Below, piece by piece: positions 22,901-32,098 of a stretch of 64,000 bases of DNA. Under the pieces are notes generated by a model. It was not told where the DNA came from. It worked only from the letters and a program-made list of their open reading frames with translations, and searched no databases. Within the stretch, counting starts at the first letter, position 1, and each line of letters opens with the position of its first letter. A program made the translations under genes and the position numbers. This DNA is from Bacteroidaceae bacterium (lineage in GTDB: Bacteria > Bacteroidota > Bacteroidia > Bacteroidales > Bacteroidaceae), in the NCBI GenBank assembly GCA_017442185.1, contig JAFSAT010000030.1:1-64000 (forward strand), read 5' to 3'.

Positions 22901-24829
22901 CTATTTTTTGTTTCTTTTTTGTTGCTCTTCCATCAGGCGCTGCTGTTGTTGTTGAAGGGCTTCGAGACGGGCCATCATGTTGCTACGCTTTGCAGGGTTG
23001 TTTTTGTTTGATTCGTAGTAGGCTTCCATCTTGCGCAACAGTTCTTCCTCTTTTACTGCGTGGCGCAAATAAATGAATATGATGACACTGATGAGGGTCG
23101 AGAGGAAATAGTAGTAGTTGAGACCGGATGAGTAGTCGTTGAATATAAAGAAGAATACTATGGGCATTAGGTACATCATCCAACGCATCATCTTCATCTG
23201 CATCTCTTGCTCAGGCGAACCTCCCATATTGGGCTGCATTTTTGAGGTGTAGTAGGTGTTGGCTATCTGTGTTATGCAGAATAGCAGACAGAATATGCTT
23301 ATGTGGTTGCCGATGGGCCATATATATGTGTCCCAACTTATGAGGGCGTCATAGGATGAAAGGTCGTTTGCCCATAGGAAACTTTGTCCGCGCAATTCTA
23401 TGGCATTGGGAACAAAGTTGAAAAGGGCTATGAATATCGGCATTTGTATGAGCATGGGCAGGCAGCCTCCCATCGGGCTTGCTCCGTATTTTGTATAGAG
23501 TCCCATTATCTCTTGCTGTTTCTTCATTGCATCCTCTGGCTTGGGGTATTTGGCGTTTATTTCGTCAATGTATGGTTTTAGGGCGCGCATCTTGGCCGAT
23601 GATACGTATGATTTATATGTGAACGGGTATACTGCTGCCTTTACTATGAGAGTGAGTAATAGAAGTACAAGTCCCATGCTAATACCCCAACCGGTGAGCC
23701 AATCGAAAAGGTAGAGTATGAAATAGCGGTTTATCCAACGTACTATGGGCCATCCGAAATATATCAGCTTGTGAAGGTCGAGCTCTTTATCGTTGTTTAT
23801 TGCAAGATTGTTGCTGGCTTTCAGGTCGCTGTATTTGTTGGGGCCGAAGTAGAATTGAATGTCGGTGGGTGTGTTGCCCGAGGGGTCGAAGGGGGTGCTC
23901 ATCACTGCCGAACAGTTTTTCATGTAACCTCGTCCTTCTTTCAGTGTGTCTGACGATAGAGCAACGTTGTTGAATTCGTCGCCGGCTATCATTATGCACG
24001 AGAAGAATTGGTTTTTAAAGGCTACCCAATCAATCGGTTCTTTGATGTTTTCTTTGTCGTTGTCGTGTTCGCTGAGGTTCTCTGTGTCGTCGTCGCTGAG
24101 CTTGTATGTTATGTTGGTGTATTGTTGCTCAAAAGTGAAGCCTTTCTCTTGCTGACGCAGTATCTGATCCCATGTGATTGTCATCTCGCGTGTGGAACCG
24201 GGGAACACTCCTTGCGCATTGTGGGCATCTATGGCAAGGTTGAGCATGTAGCTGTCCGGTAGCAGTGTGTAGGTGAAATCTATGTATTTGTCGGGGGTGA
24301 AAGCCAAACGCATCACCACGTTGCTGTCGGTTGTTGCAATGGGGTTGAAATATAGCTCACTGGTGTTAATGTTTTCTTCCTTTCCGTCGAAAGTAAAATA
24401 CATTTGATTGTAGAGCTTTTCGCTGCCGCGTCGGGCATTACGCACTTCAATGAAGTCTTCTTCGCTGAAGAGTGTCACAGGGTTGCCTTCTTGGTTTTTA
24501 TAATCGACGAGTGTTGCCGAACACACTCTTCCGCCTAATGTGGATATACGTATGTAGAGCTTGTTGTTTTTCAGAGTGATGAATTTTTCTTCGCCACTGA
24601 GGGTGTTGAAGAGTAGCGATGTGCTGTCTTTCATTTGACTTGCCAGCTCTTGCTCGCGTCGCTCCGCTTCTTGTATAATCGCTTGTTCCTTTTCATATTG
24701 CACTGCGGCAATAGAATCTTGATAGCGGCGTTGAGCTTCTATCTGCGCGGGGTTTGGTTGGTTGAAATAAAAGTAACCTATTAGAACAAATCCTATAAGT
24801 ACATAGCCGATTATGCTGTTCTTGTCCAT
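22901..24829 (-). CDS. yidC: Membrane protein insertase YidC
   Basis: A 642-residue protein of the Gram-negative plan. An N-terminal membrane helix (about 7-22) precedes a large periplasmic beta-sandwich domain (about 60-350). Five C-terminal helices follow from about residue 365, the first containing LIVKAAVYPFTYKSYVSSAKM, in which lysine takes the place of the usual groove arginine. The cytoplasmic coiled-coil hairpin (MRALKPYIDEINAKYPKPEDAMKKQQEIMGLYTKYG) and the GCLPMLIQMPIFIALF helix are clear. The C terminus is glutamine- and lysine-rich (LQQQQQRLMEEQQKRNKK), as in other Bacteroidota. It inserts membrane proteins alone or with SecYEG. A promoter lies just upstream; three further genes follow in the same direction. 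Confidence 0.96.
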   Translation of the reverse strand: MDKNSIIGYVLIGFVLIGYFYFNQPNPAQIEAQRRYQDSIAAVQYEKEQAIIQEAERREQELASQMKDSTSLLFNTLSGEEKFITLKNNKLYIRISTLGGRVCSATLVDYKNQEGNPVTLFSEEDFIEVRNARRGSEKLYNQMYFTFDGKEENINTSELYFNPIATTDSNVVMRLAFTPDKYIDFTYTLLPDSYMLNLAIDAHNAQGVFPGSTREMTITWDQILRQQEKGFTFEQQYTNITYKLSDDDTENLSEHDNDKENIKEPIDWVAFKNQFFSCIMIAGDEFNNVALSSDTLKEGRGYMKNCSAVMSTPFDPSGNTPTDIQFYFGPNKYSDLKASNNLAINNDKELDLHKLIYFGWPIVRWINRYFILYLFDWLTGWGISMGLVLLLLTLIVKAAVYPFTYKSYVSSAKMRALKPYIDEINAKYPKPEDAMKKQQEIMGLYTKYGASPMGGCLPMLIQMPIFIALFNFVPNAIELRGQSFLWANDLSSYDALISWDTYIWPIGNHISIFCLLFCITQIANTYYTSKMQPNMGGSPEQEMQMKMMRWMMYLMPIVFFFIFNDYSSGLNYYYFLSTLISVIIFIYLRHAVKEEELLRKMEAYYESNKNNPAKRSNMMARLEALQQQQQRLMEEQQKRNKK

Positions 24830-24881
24830 AAATATTTTTTTATCTGTTTGTTTTTATTTCTTGTTTTTTGATAATTGCCTG

Positions 24882-24889
24882 CAAAGTTA
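24882..24889 (-). promoter_or_regulatory. -7 box for yidC
   Basis: TAACTTTG on the minus strand, 52 bases before the yidC start codon. The -33 element is not clear. Within 24830-25173 there is otherwise the solo repeat end D, the promoter of the DUF3078 gene and AT-rich sequence; a 70-codon frame at 24868-25080 is not supported as a gene. Confidence 0.5.
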
Positions 24890-25094
24890 GCAAAAATAAA
24901 GCTAACAACATGCTTTTTGCGGATAAAAATGGCGACAAAAAGGCCTTATCTCCCCTTATCTTCTTTTTAATCATCTTATCGTTGGAAATTGCAGGCTTGA
25001 TGTTTCCATTCACTGCAATGAAATCAGAAACTGTTTATAGATGTAGTCAACAGACAAAAAAGCATCAAACTGTTTCATAAAAATAATTTTAATT

Positions 25095-25113
25095 AAAATT
25101 CAAACAGCTTCTT
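25095..25113. repeat. Dispersed element, single end (copy D)
   Basis: TAAAATTCAAACAGCTTCT matches the 17-bp end with one change (AAATTC for AAATTT), followed by TA. The sequence just before it (AATAATTTTAATTAAAATT) is itself palindromic. No partner end is clear. Confidence 0.55.
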
Positions 25114-25116
25114 ATT

Positions 25117-25146
25117 TTTGAGTGTGCGCGAATTGTAGTATCTTCG
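25117..25146 (+). promoter_or_regulatory. Promoter of the DUF3078 gene
   Basis: A TTTG at 25117-25120 and a -7 box TATCTTCG at 25139-25146 with an 18-base spacer, 28 bases before the start codon. The -33 box follows directly on repeat end D. Confidence 0.6.
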
Positions 25147-25173
25147 CGACTGAATTTAAAGTTACTATGGTTT

Positions 25174-26469
25174 ATGCGAGTATATGTAAAGATACTTCTT
25201 TTGTTTTGCTTTACTTTGTCAGCCTCTCGAGCGTGGTCGCAAGATGTCAAATCTTATTTTATGACAAAATTAGATACATTGGTAGCACAGTTTGCTTCTA
25301 ATAATTTGTCTCTTAAAGCTGATGAAGAGAGAACCGACCCTGCTTTTTATCGTATGTTTGTTCCCACAGTTTTGTATGAGGATGCAGTGAAGCGTGGAAT
25401 TTCGGAGAACAACGGTAATTTATGGAATAAAAACACAGATAGCAAAATTGAATTGTGCGACAGACGCAATATGGTGATAGATGGCTTGTTGCTTGATGTA
25501 TACAGAAGCCATCCGCATCTTGTGAGAATGATAGAGGCCGACATACGCCGAGAAGTTACGGCACGCGATTTTCAGCCCGAGGTGAATATGTCGACAATAA
25601 AAATAGAGAGTGGTGTGCCTGAGATTCTCCCGGGAAGTTTGCATGAAGCACTTGAAACAAAAAAAGTAAAACCTAACTATTGGCGCACATCGGGAAGTTT
25701 TTCGTTTGATTTTACACAAAACTACTTCTCGGGCAATTGGGCGCAAGGAGGTGAGAATAACAGAACTTTGATAGCAGGATTGGTGTTGCGCTTGAATTAT
25801 AAAGATAATAAAAAGATATCATTTGAAAATACTTTTGAAGCTAAGTTAGGCTTTGTGACTGTTTCGGGTGATACACTGCATGGCTATCGAACGAACAACG
25901 ACATGATGCGCATCCAATCGCGCTTCGGATATAAAATTTTGAATAATGTCGACTTAACGGCAAATATGACATTGCAGTCCCAGTTTATGCCAAACTATCC
26001 TACCAACAGCAACGATTTTGTGTCAAACTTCATGGCTCCGTTTGATGCAAATTTTTCTCTTGGTTTTAACTATAAGCGGAGTGGCAAGAATTGGAATCTG
26101 TCGTTATTCTTTGCCCCATTATCGTCTTATAATTACAAGTTTGTGCGCTATTCTCGCTTAGCTTCGCGCTACGGTATTCGCAACGGACGACAGCATAAAG
26201 AGGATTTTGGTACGCAGATACAGCCAACCTTTAATGCCACCATATTCAAGAATGTAAATTATTCGGCGCGTCTCGAATTTTACACTAATTATGCCCGTGC
26301 ATATTTCAATTGGGAGAATACATTTACTATGAATATTAACAAATATCTGAAAACCACGCTGTTCATGCATGGACGATTCGACGATAGTTCGCGCGGACTA
26401 TATAGTGACTCGTATGGCTATTGGCAGTTTAAGGAGTATATGTCGCTCGGACTTACTTATTCATGGTGA
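25174..26469 (+). CDS. DUF3078 family outer-membrane beta-barrel protein
   Basis: A 431-residue exported protein with a signal peptide (1-22, ending SRAWSQ). An N-terminal helical region (about 23-160) with the Bacteroidales-specific sequence DRRNMVIDGLLLDVYRSHPHLVRMIEADIRRE precedes a beta-barrel with many alternating strands. The start of the barrel carries the family signature YWRTSGSFSFDFTQNYFSGNWAQGGENN (about 169-196), and the protein ends in the outer-membrane C-terminal motif with aromatic residues at the end (LGLTYSW). The gene is monocistronic with its own promoter. No transport substrate is known for this family. Membership and outer-membrane location are well supported; function is unknown. 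Confidence 0.85.
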   Translation: MRVYVKILLLFCFTLSASRAWSQDVKSYFMTKLDTLVAQFASNNLSLKADEERTDPAFYRMFVPTVLYEDAVKRGISENNGNLWNKNTDSKIELCDRRNMVIDGLLLDVYRSHPHLVRMIEADIRREVTARDFQPEVNMSTIKIESGVPEILPGSLHEALETKKVKPNYWRTSGSFSFDFTQNYFSGNWAQGGENNRTLIAGLVLRLNYKDNKKISFENTFEAKLGFVTVSGDTLHGYRTNNDMMRIQSRFGYKILNNVDLTANMTLQSQFMPNYPTNSNDFVSNFMAPFDANFSLGFNYKRSGKNWNLSLFFAPLSSYNYKFVRYSRLASRYGIRNGRQHKEDFGTQIQPTFNATIFKNVNYSARLEFYTNYARAYFNWENTFTMNINKYLKTTLFMHGRFDDSSRGLYSDSYGYWQFKEYMSLGLTYSW

Positions 26470-26545
26470 TGCAAATGTGGTTACTCTCGCAGCGGGTGTA
26501 ACCGATATATTGATGATTCAATCATAATAAAAATATTTTATATAG

Positions 26546-28573
26546 ATGTTCGATTATAAATCTTTTTTTCCTATAACAGACCCTACGTGGATATTCTTTT
26601 GGGTTTTGTGTATAATTTTGTTTGCGCCGTTGCTTTTTCAGAAATTGCGATTGCCGCATATTATAGGAATGATTTTGGCCGGATTGCTTATTGGCCCCAA
26701 TGGTCTTAATATTCTCGAAAGAGATGATAGTTTTGAACTTTTTGGTAAAGTCGGGCTCTATTATATAATGTTTCTTGCAAGCCTCGAAATTAATATGCAG
26801 GAGATGAAAGAGTATAAGGGCGGTGCTTTGACTTTGGGGCTTCTGGCTTTTGCAGTGCCCATAGGTTTGGGCATGTTTACCAATCTCGTTGTTTTAGATT
26901 TCGGGCTGGTGACTTCTGTGTTGCTCGCAAGCATGTATGCTTCATACACTCTTATCTCCTATCCCATTGTGGCGCGTCATGGCTTGTCGCGTCTCAGATG
27001 TGTTAATTTTGTTGTAGGAGGAACTGTCATCACCGATACGTTGACGCTGTTTGTGTTGGCTGTCGTGGGAGGATTGTTTGGCGGTGAGGTCGATGGTTGG
27101 TTTTTTGTGTTATTGTTGCTGAAACTGATAGCATTGACAGGAGTAATTGTATTTCTCTTTCCACGCATAGCGCGTGCATTCTTTTGTAGATACAATGATG
27201 GGACGTTGCAGTATATTTTTGTGATGGCTTTGTTGTTCCTGGGAGCCGGAATGATGGAGCTTGTGGGGATGGAAGGTATATTGGGAGCATTCATCACAGG
27301 TCTTGTTCTTAACAGGCTGATACCGCACTCCTCGCCATTGATGCGTCGAATAGATTTTATAGGAAATGCTCTTTTTATACCCTATTTCCTCATAGGTGTG
27401 GGGATGATTATAAATGTCAATGTGCTTTTTACAGGTGGTGGTGCGCTTCTGGTGATGCTTGCCATGGTGGTCACCGCTCTTACAGGTAAGTGGTTGGCAT
27501 CCTTTATTACAGGAAAGGCTTTTGGAATGTCGCACGACGAGCGTCATCTGATGTTCGGACTAAGCAGCTCGCAGGCAGCAGCCACATTGGCTGCAGCATT
27601 GGTGGGACATGGAATAATCCTTTCCGATGGCACGCGCCTTTTGAATGACGATGTGCTTAACGGCACCATTCTGCTTATCCTTGTTTCGTGCATTGTTAGT
27701 TCAATAACCACAGATAGAGCATCACGCCGGATTTTGGTATCGGGTATTGTGCAGGATAAGCCCGTCAATACATCCAAAAAGACGCTTTTGGCATTGGCAA
27801 ACCCCAATATGGTGGATAAACTGATGGATCTTGCGCTGCTGTTGAGAAAAGAGAACAGTACAATTCCTCTGTCGGCAGTCACTGTGGTGCTCTACGAAGA
27901 TGAGAAGATGATGAATCGAGCCACCAAGGTACTCGACAGTGCAGCGCATGTGGCTGCATCGGTGAATGTGCCACTGCTTACAAAATTGCGTCTCACAACA
28001 AACCTCTCCAACGGTATAATACACGAAATGAAAGAGAATGATTACAGAGAACTTATCGTAGGATTCCATCAAAAGGAAACTGCCAACGATTCGTTCCTGG
28101 GGAGTGTCTTGCCCGAACTTTTGAATGGATTGAACTGCCAAATAATAATGGCGCGTTTGAATATGCCGCTTAATACCATACGTCGTATACACATAACTTT
28201 CCCTGCAAAGGCCGAATTTGAAGCGGGTTTTAATAATTGGGTCGAGGAGACTGTGCGTATGGCGGCAGGGTTAGGATGCAAGGTCTATTATCATGGGCAT
28301 CCCGATACAATGGCGCTGATTGAAAAGTTCATTAAAGTACACGGACGCATCGAGGCCGAATTTTATGCAACTGATGGAGGTAACGATCTTAAACGTTTGT
28401 CAAAAATAATAAACCACGACCATCTTCTGGTTATTGTAAGTGCCCGAAGAGGGTCAATATCGTTCCGACCCTCTCTCGACCATGTGTTCACACAGCTTCA
28501 ACGCGACTATCAAGAGACAAGTGTCCTGCTCATATATCCCAACGGATATAGTGTTGACAGTGAGGTCAATTAA
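26546..28573 (+). CDS. Kef/CPA2-type monovalent cation:proton antiporter
   Basis: A 675-residue inner-membrane antiporter. Residues about 14-395 hold 12-13 membrane segments with the family motifs: LRLPHIIGMILAGLLIGPNGL (33-53) at the start, TVITDTLTLFVLAV (about 159-172) with the charged residue of the ion site, and GSSSQAAATLAAALVGHG-like LSSSQAAATLAAALV (about 345-359). The C-terminal 270 residues form two universal-stress-protein-like domains (about 415-535 and 540-670), seen in Bacteroidota members. It exchanges sodium or potassium for protons and probably senses a ligand through the cytoplasmic part. The gene stands alone, 76 bases after the DUF3078 gene. Ion choice is not predictable. 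Confidence 0.9.
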   Translation: MFDYKSFFPITDPTWIFFWVLCIILFAPLLFQKLRLPHIIGMILAGLLIGPNGLNILERDDSFELFGKVGLYYIMFLASLEINMQEMKEYKGGALTLGLLAFAVPIGLGMFTNLVVLDFGLVTSVLLASMYASYTLISYPIVARHGLSRLRCVNFVVGGTVITDTLTLFVLAVVGGLFGGEVDGWFFVLLLLKLIALTGVIVFLFPRIARAFFCRYNDGTLQYIFVMALLFLGAGMMELVGMEGILGAFITGLVLNRLIPHSSPLMRRIDFIGNALFIPYFLIGVGMIINVNVLFTGGGALLVMLAMVVTALTGKWLASFITGKAFGMSHDERHLMFGLSSSQAAATLAAALVGHGIILSDGTRLLNDDVLNGTILLILVSCIVSSITTDRASRRILVSGIVQDKPVNTSKKTLLALANPNMVDKLMDLALLLRKENSTIPLSAVTVVLYEDEKMMNRATKVLDSAAHVAASVNVPLLTKLRLTTNLSNGIIHEMKENDYRELIVGFHQKETANDSFLGSVLPELLNGLNCQIIMARLNMPLNTIRRIHITFPAKAEFEAGFNNWVEETVRMAAGLGCKVYYHGHPDTMALIEKFIKVHGRIEAEFYATDGGNDLKRLSKIINHDHLLVIVSARRGSISFRPSLDHVFTQLQRDYQETSVLLIYPNGYSVDSEVN

Positions 28574-28580
28574 GCTATCT

Positions 28581-30773
28581 TTAGTTTGACATGATGCACC
28601 TCAAGGTTCCTCCATTCATTATCTGATTATGGGTGATGAATGTAGCTGTGTGTGCTTCTCCGTTCAGTTGTATCTCTTTTATATATATATTCTTATCGCT
28701 TACACCCTTGGCTTCTATTGTAAAGGTTTTACCATTCTCTAAGTGCAGATGTACTTTTGGAAATAGTGGCGAGCCTATTTCGTACTCTCCAATGGCAGGG
28801 TCGACAGGGTAAAAACCCATTGCTGACATTACGTACCAGGCAGACATCTGTCCGCAGTCTTCGTTGCCGCAAAGGCCGTCGGGAGTGTTACGGTATAGTT
28901 CTTTCATCACACGCGAGGCGTAATATTGTGTTTTGCGCGGTTCTCCTATGCGATTGAACAGGTATATGGAGTGGTGACCGGGTTCGTTGCCGTGAGCATA
29001 CTGTCCTATCATGCCTGTGCTGAAGATTGGCAGTCCCTTTTTGTCAGCAGGGGAATAGGTGAAAAGACTGTCGAGCTTGCGGGCAAAGATATCTCGCCCC
29101 ATAAGTTCGATGAGCCCATCAATATCGTGTTGCACCGACCATGTATAGTGCCACGCATTGCTTTCACAAATATGTGGAGTGTATTCATCGGGATTAAAAG
29201 AGGGCTGAAAATTACCTTTGCTGTCGCGTGGTTGCATGAATGTGGTATTTCTGTTGTATAGGTTGCGATAGTTGCGCGAACGAGCAAAAAATACTTCTGC
29301 AATGCTGTCTTTGCCCATTCTTTGTGCCATAAGAGCTATGCAGTGGTCGTCGTAGGCATATTCCAATGTGCGCGAGAGAGCCCAATTGTCGGCGTTGTAT
29401 TTGTCTTCTACGTCATAAGGTACGTAGCCCGACTGTTTGTATAGCCCTATGCCGCGATATTCGTCGTTGTCGGCTGTTGCGACACAGGCTGCAAGGGCCT
29501 CTTCGGCATTAAAGTCGCCTATGCCTTTCAGATAAGCGTCTGTTATGACGGGTACGGAGTGATAGCCTATCATCATATCAGTCTCGCTGCCCCACATATT
29601 CCATACAGGCAGTCGTCCGTGTTGTTTGTAAAATGCGATGAATGAATTTATCATGTCGCCGGTGCGGTGCGGAACTATCAAGGTATATAAAGGGTGTGCT
29701 GCACGATAGGTGTCCCATAGCGAAAATGTGCTGTAATTCTCCCATCCGTTTGCTGTGTGTATTCTGTCGTCGGGGCCGCGGTATTTCCCGTCTGTATCGC
29801 AGAATAGGGTAGGGGCTATCATGGTGCGGTATAATGCAGTGTAGAAGCATACGCGCTCATTGTGACTGCCTCCGATAACCTCTATGCGTCCCAAGTGTTC
29901 GTTCCATTTTGCATGTGTTTGTTGCAGATAGTTGTCGAAGTTGTTATGTGGCGCTTCGCTTGCAAGATTGAGTGCTGCACCTTCGCAGCCGGTGCCTGAC
30001 AGTGCAGTGCAGAGTGTGAGCTGCCTTTCTGCTCCTATGGCGAAGCGCATACTTATTATTCCGGGAATGTGATGTTCGCCGTTGGAACTTATGATTTTTG
30101 TGCTGTCTATGTGTATGCTGTTGAATGGGTGTGAAAAGCGTGTGCGGAAGTATACTTTCTGATTGCGTGCCCATCCGTTTGAGAAACGGTAACCCTCTAT
30201 CGTGCAGCTGTCCACTATGTTTATGTGTGTATTTGTGGTTGCGTCCCAATTCATTGCTTTTGATAGGTTGAGAAGCACTGTTGCGCTATCTGTCGGGAAT
30301 GTGTAACGTTGTATCCCGCAGCGTTCGGTGGCTGTCAGTTCTACGTTTATGTTGTAGTCGGTCAGGTGTACGCGGTAGTATCCTGCGTGACAATATTCGT
30401 TGTCGTGTGTAAAGCGCGAATGTACTCCCAAAGGTTGTTCTGCTTCTCGCAGCGGTTCGGTAACGGGCAAGAAACTTATATCGTACATATCTCTGGCTCC
30501 TGTTCCTGACAAGTGGGTGTGGCTGAATCCGGCTATGGTGCTGTCGGGGTAGTAGTAGCCTGCTATCCTGTCCCATCCGGGAAGGCCGTTGTCGGGGCTT
30601 AGCTGTACCATCCCGAAGGGGGCTTGTGCTCCGGGATATACATTCCCGGTGTAGTCGGTTCCTATAAGTGGGTTCACCAATGTGGCATAGTCTGTTTCAT
30701 CGGTGTCTTTGTTTATGCAGGTGCATCCCGTCATTGCCGTTGTTAAAAGCAGTAGGAGTATCTTTATTTTCAT
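28581..30773 (-). CDS. GH92 alpha-mannosidase lipoprotein
   Basis: A 730-residue lipoprotein (signal 1-16, Cys17 in MTGC). GH92 motifs run throughout: PGAQAPFGMVQLSPD (about 47-61), FSHTHLSGTGARDM (about 83-96), LSKAMNWDATTN, FSLWDTYRAAHPLYTL (about 348-363), GNEPGHHSIYLFN (about 605-617) and LCGNEDCGQMSAWYVMSAMGFYPVDP (about 642-667), which includes the catalytic acid/base region and calcium ligands. GH92 enzymes remove alpha-linked mannose, mostly alpha-1,2, from N-glycans. The enzyme suits the GH85, GH29 and sialidase elsewhere in the window. It has its own promoter and is transcribed towards the antiporter. Linkage preference is not readable with certainty. Confidence 0.93.
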   Translation of the reverse strand: MKIKILLLLLTTAMTGCTCINKDTDETDYATLVNPLIGTDYTGNVYPGAQAPFGMVQLSPDNGLPGWDRIAGYYYPDSTIAGFSHTHLSGTGARDMYDISFLPVTEPLREAEQPLGVHSRFTHDNEYCHAGYYRVHLTDYNINVELTATERCGIQRYTFPTDSATVLLNLSKAMNWDATTNTHINIVDSCTIEGYRFSNGWARNQKVYFRTRFSHPFNSIHIDSTKIISSNGEHHIPGIISMRFAIGAERQLTLCTALSGTGCEGAALNLASEAPHNNFDNYLQQTHAKWNEHLGRIEVIGGSHNERVCFYTALYRTMIAPTLFCDTDGKYRGPDDRIHTANGWENYSTFSLWDTYRAAHPLYTLIVPHRTGDMINSFIAFYKQHGRLPVWNMWGSETDMMIGYHSVPVITDAYLKGIGDFNAEEALAACVATADNDEYRGIGLYKQSGYVPYDVEDKYNADNWALSRTLEYAYDDHCIALMAQRMGKDSIAEVFFARSRNYRNLYNRNTTFMQPRDSKGNFQPSFNPDEYTPHICESNAWHYTWSVQHDIDGLIELMGRDIFARKLDSLFTYSPADKKGLPIFSTGMIGQYAHGNEPGHHSIYLFNRIGEPRKTQYYASRVMKELYRNTPDGLCGNEDCGQMSAWYVMSAMGFYPVDPAIGEYEIGSPLFPKVHLHLENGKTFTIEAKGVSDKNIYIKEIQLNGEAHTATFITHNQIMNGGTLRCIMSN

Positions 30774-30801
30774 AAGTCTCTTTTTTATTTTTATTCGTTG
30801 G

Positions 30802-30832
30802 CAAAGTTAGTTTTTTATTTGATTTAACAATA
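30802..30832 (-). promoter_or_regulatory. Promoter of the GH92 gene
   Basis: On the minus strand an ATTG (plus 30829-30832) and a -7 box TAACTTTG (plus 30802-30809), spaced 19 bases and 28 bases before the start codon. The -33 box touches the terminator of the galactose operon. Confidence 0.6.
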
Positions 30833-30878
30833 AAAAAAGAGCAGCATCCTCATTTTCAAAGGATGCTGCTCTTTTTTT
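30832..30878 (-). terminator. Terminator of the galactose operon
   Basis: A perfect 18-bp stem (30832-30849 with 30861-30878): GC-rich core GAGCAGCATCC with seven A/T pairs at the base, an 11-base loop, and T-runs on both strands. It lies 20 bases after the galK stop codon. Confidence 0.92.
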
Positions 30879-30898
30879 TATCAGGTATATTATTATAA

Positions 30899-32053
30899 TC
30901 AGCAGATTTTGCGTGAGCCGTCGCCGATAACTACATCGTATACCTTGGGTTGTTTGCCATATTTCTCTTTATAGCGCTCGTTAGCTTTTTCGATGAATAT
31001 GTCGTATAGCTCTTCTTTTACAAGGTTGATTGTGCAACCGCCAAAGCCGCCACCCATCATACGTGAACCGGTAACGCCACAGTCGATGGCTACGTCTACC
31101 AAGTAGTCGAGCTCTTCGCAGCTCACCTGATAGTCTCTGCTCAGACCGAAGTGTGTCTCGTACATCTTCTTACCTACTGTCTCATAGTCGCCTGCCTCAA
31201 GTGCATCGCAAACGTCGAGCACACGCTGTACCTCGCCGATTACATATTTTGCACGACCGTAGTCCTCGGCTTTCAGCTCTGCCTTAACCTCTTCGAGCAT
31301 GTCGAAGTTTGCATCGCGCAGTGACTCAACTTCGGGGTACTTGCTCTTGATAACCTCGGCTACATGCTCGCAGCTCAGACGACGCTCGTTGTAGGGTGAG
31401 CCTGCAAGCAAGTGCTTAACGCATGTGTTCAGAAGAACCAGGCGGTAGCCAACAGGCTTGAAGGGGAAGTATGAGTACTCGAGTGAACGGCAATCGAGGC
31501 GGATGAGGCTGCCTGACTTGCCAAATACGCTGGCAAATTGGTCCATTATACCACAGTTTACGCCAACGTAGTTGTGCTCAGTTGCCTGACCAACTTTTGC
31601 AAGCTCGAATTTGTCGATTTTGTTGTCACCGAAGAGGTCGTTCAATGCGTATGCGTAGGTGCTCTCAAGAGCAGCCGATGAAGACATACCTGCGCCAAGG
31701 GGCACGTCACCTGCAAATGCTGTGTTAAAGCCCTTTACGGGAACTCCGCGCTTAATCATCTCGCGGCATACACCGAATATGTATTTTGCCCATGATGCAC
31801 GGGGGCAATCCTCTTCGTTGAGACCAAACTCTACATAGTCTTTCTCATCAATAGAGTATGCGCAAACTTTATCGGTTCCGTTGGGCTTGATTTCTGCCAT
31901 GATACCTTTGTTTACTGCGCCGGGAAATACAAATCCGTTGTTATAATCGGTGTGCTCACCAATGAGGTTGATGCGACCGGGAGAGGCATATATGCTTCCG
32001 GTTGTACCGTCGAAATGCTTGATGAAGCGACTTCTTACAAAATCTATATCCAT
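30899..32053 (-). CDS. galK: Galactokinase
   Basis: A 384-residue GHMP kinase that phosphorylates galactose at C1. The signatures are complete: the galactokinase motif GRINLIGEHTDYNNGFVFPGAVNKG (24-48), the ATP-binding PLGAGMSSSAALE (about 118-130) and the GHMP C-terminal GGGFGGCTINLV (about 342-353). The catalytic aspartate lies in NCGIMDQFASVFG (about 166-178). It is the last gene of the galM-transporter-galK operon, 45 bases after the transporter, and ends at a strong terminator. Length and motifs are normal. The galT and galE functions are not in the window. Confidence 0.96.
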   Translation of the reverse strand: MDIDFVRSRFIKHFDGTTGSIYASPGRINLIGEHTDYNNGFVFPGAVNKGIMAEIKPNGTDKVCAYSIDEKDYVEFGLNEEDCPRASWAKYIFGVCREMIKRGVPVKGFNTAFAGDVPLGAGMSSSAALESTYAYALNDLFGDNKIDKFELAKVGQATEHNYVGVNCGIMDQFASVFGKSGSLIRLDCRSLEYSYFPFKPVGYRLVLLNTCVKHLLAGSPYNERRLSCEHVAEVIKSKYPEVESLRDANFDMLEEVKAELKAEDYGRAKYVIGEVQRVLDVCDALEAGDYETVGKKMYETHFGLSRDYQVSCEELDYLVDVAIDCGVTGSRMMGGGFGGCTINLVKEELYDIFIEKANERYKEKYGKQPKVYDVVIGDGSRKIC

Positions 32054-32098
32054 AGTTGTAATGTTTTATGTGTTGAACAATTGTTTGTTATCTGATTA

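Noticed and set aside
24868-25080. 70-codon frame between yidC and the DUF3078 gene
   Set aside because: It overlaps the yidC promoter, has no clear ribosome site and no recognisable protein character beyond one hydrophobic stretch.
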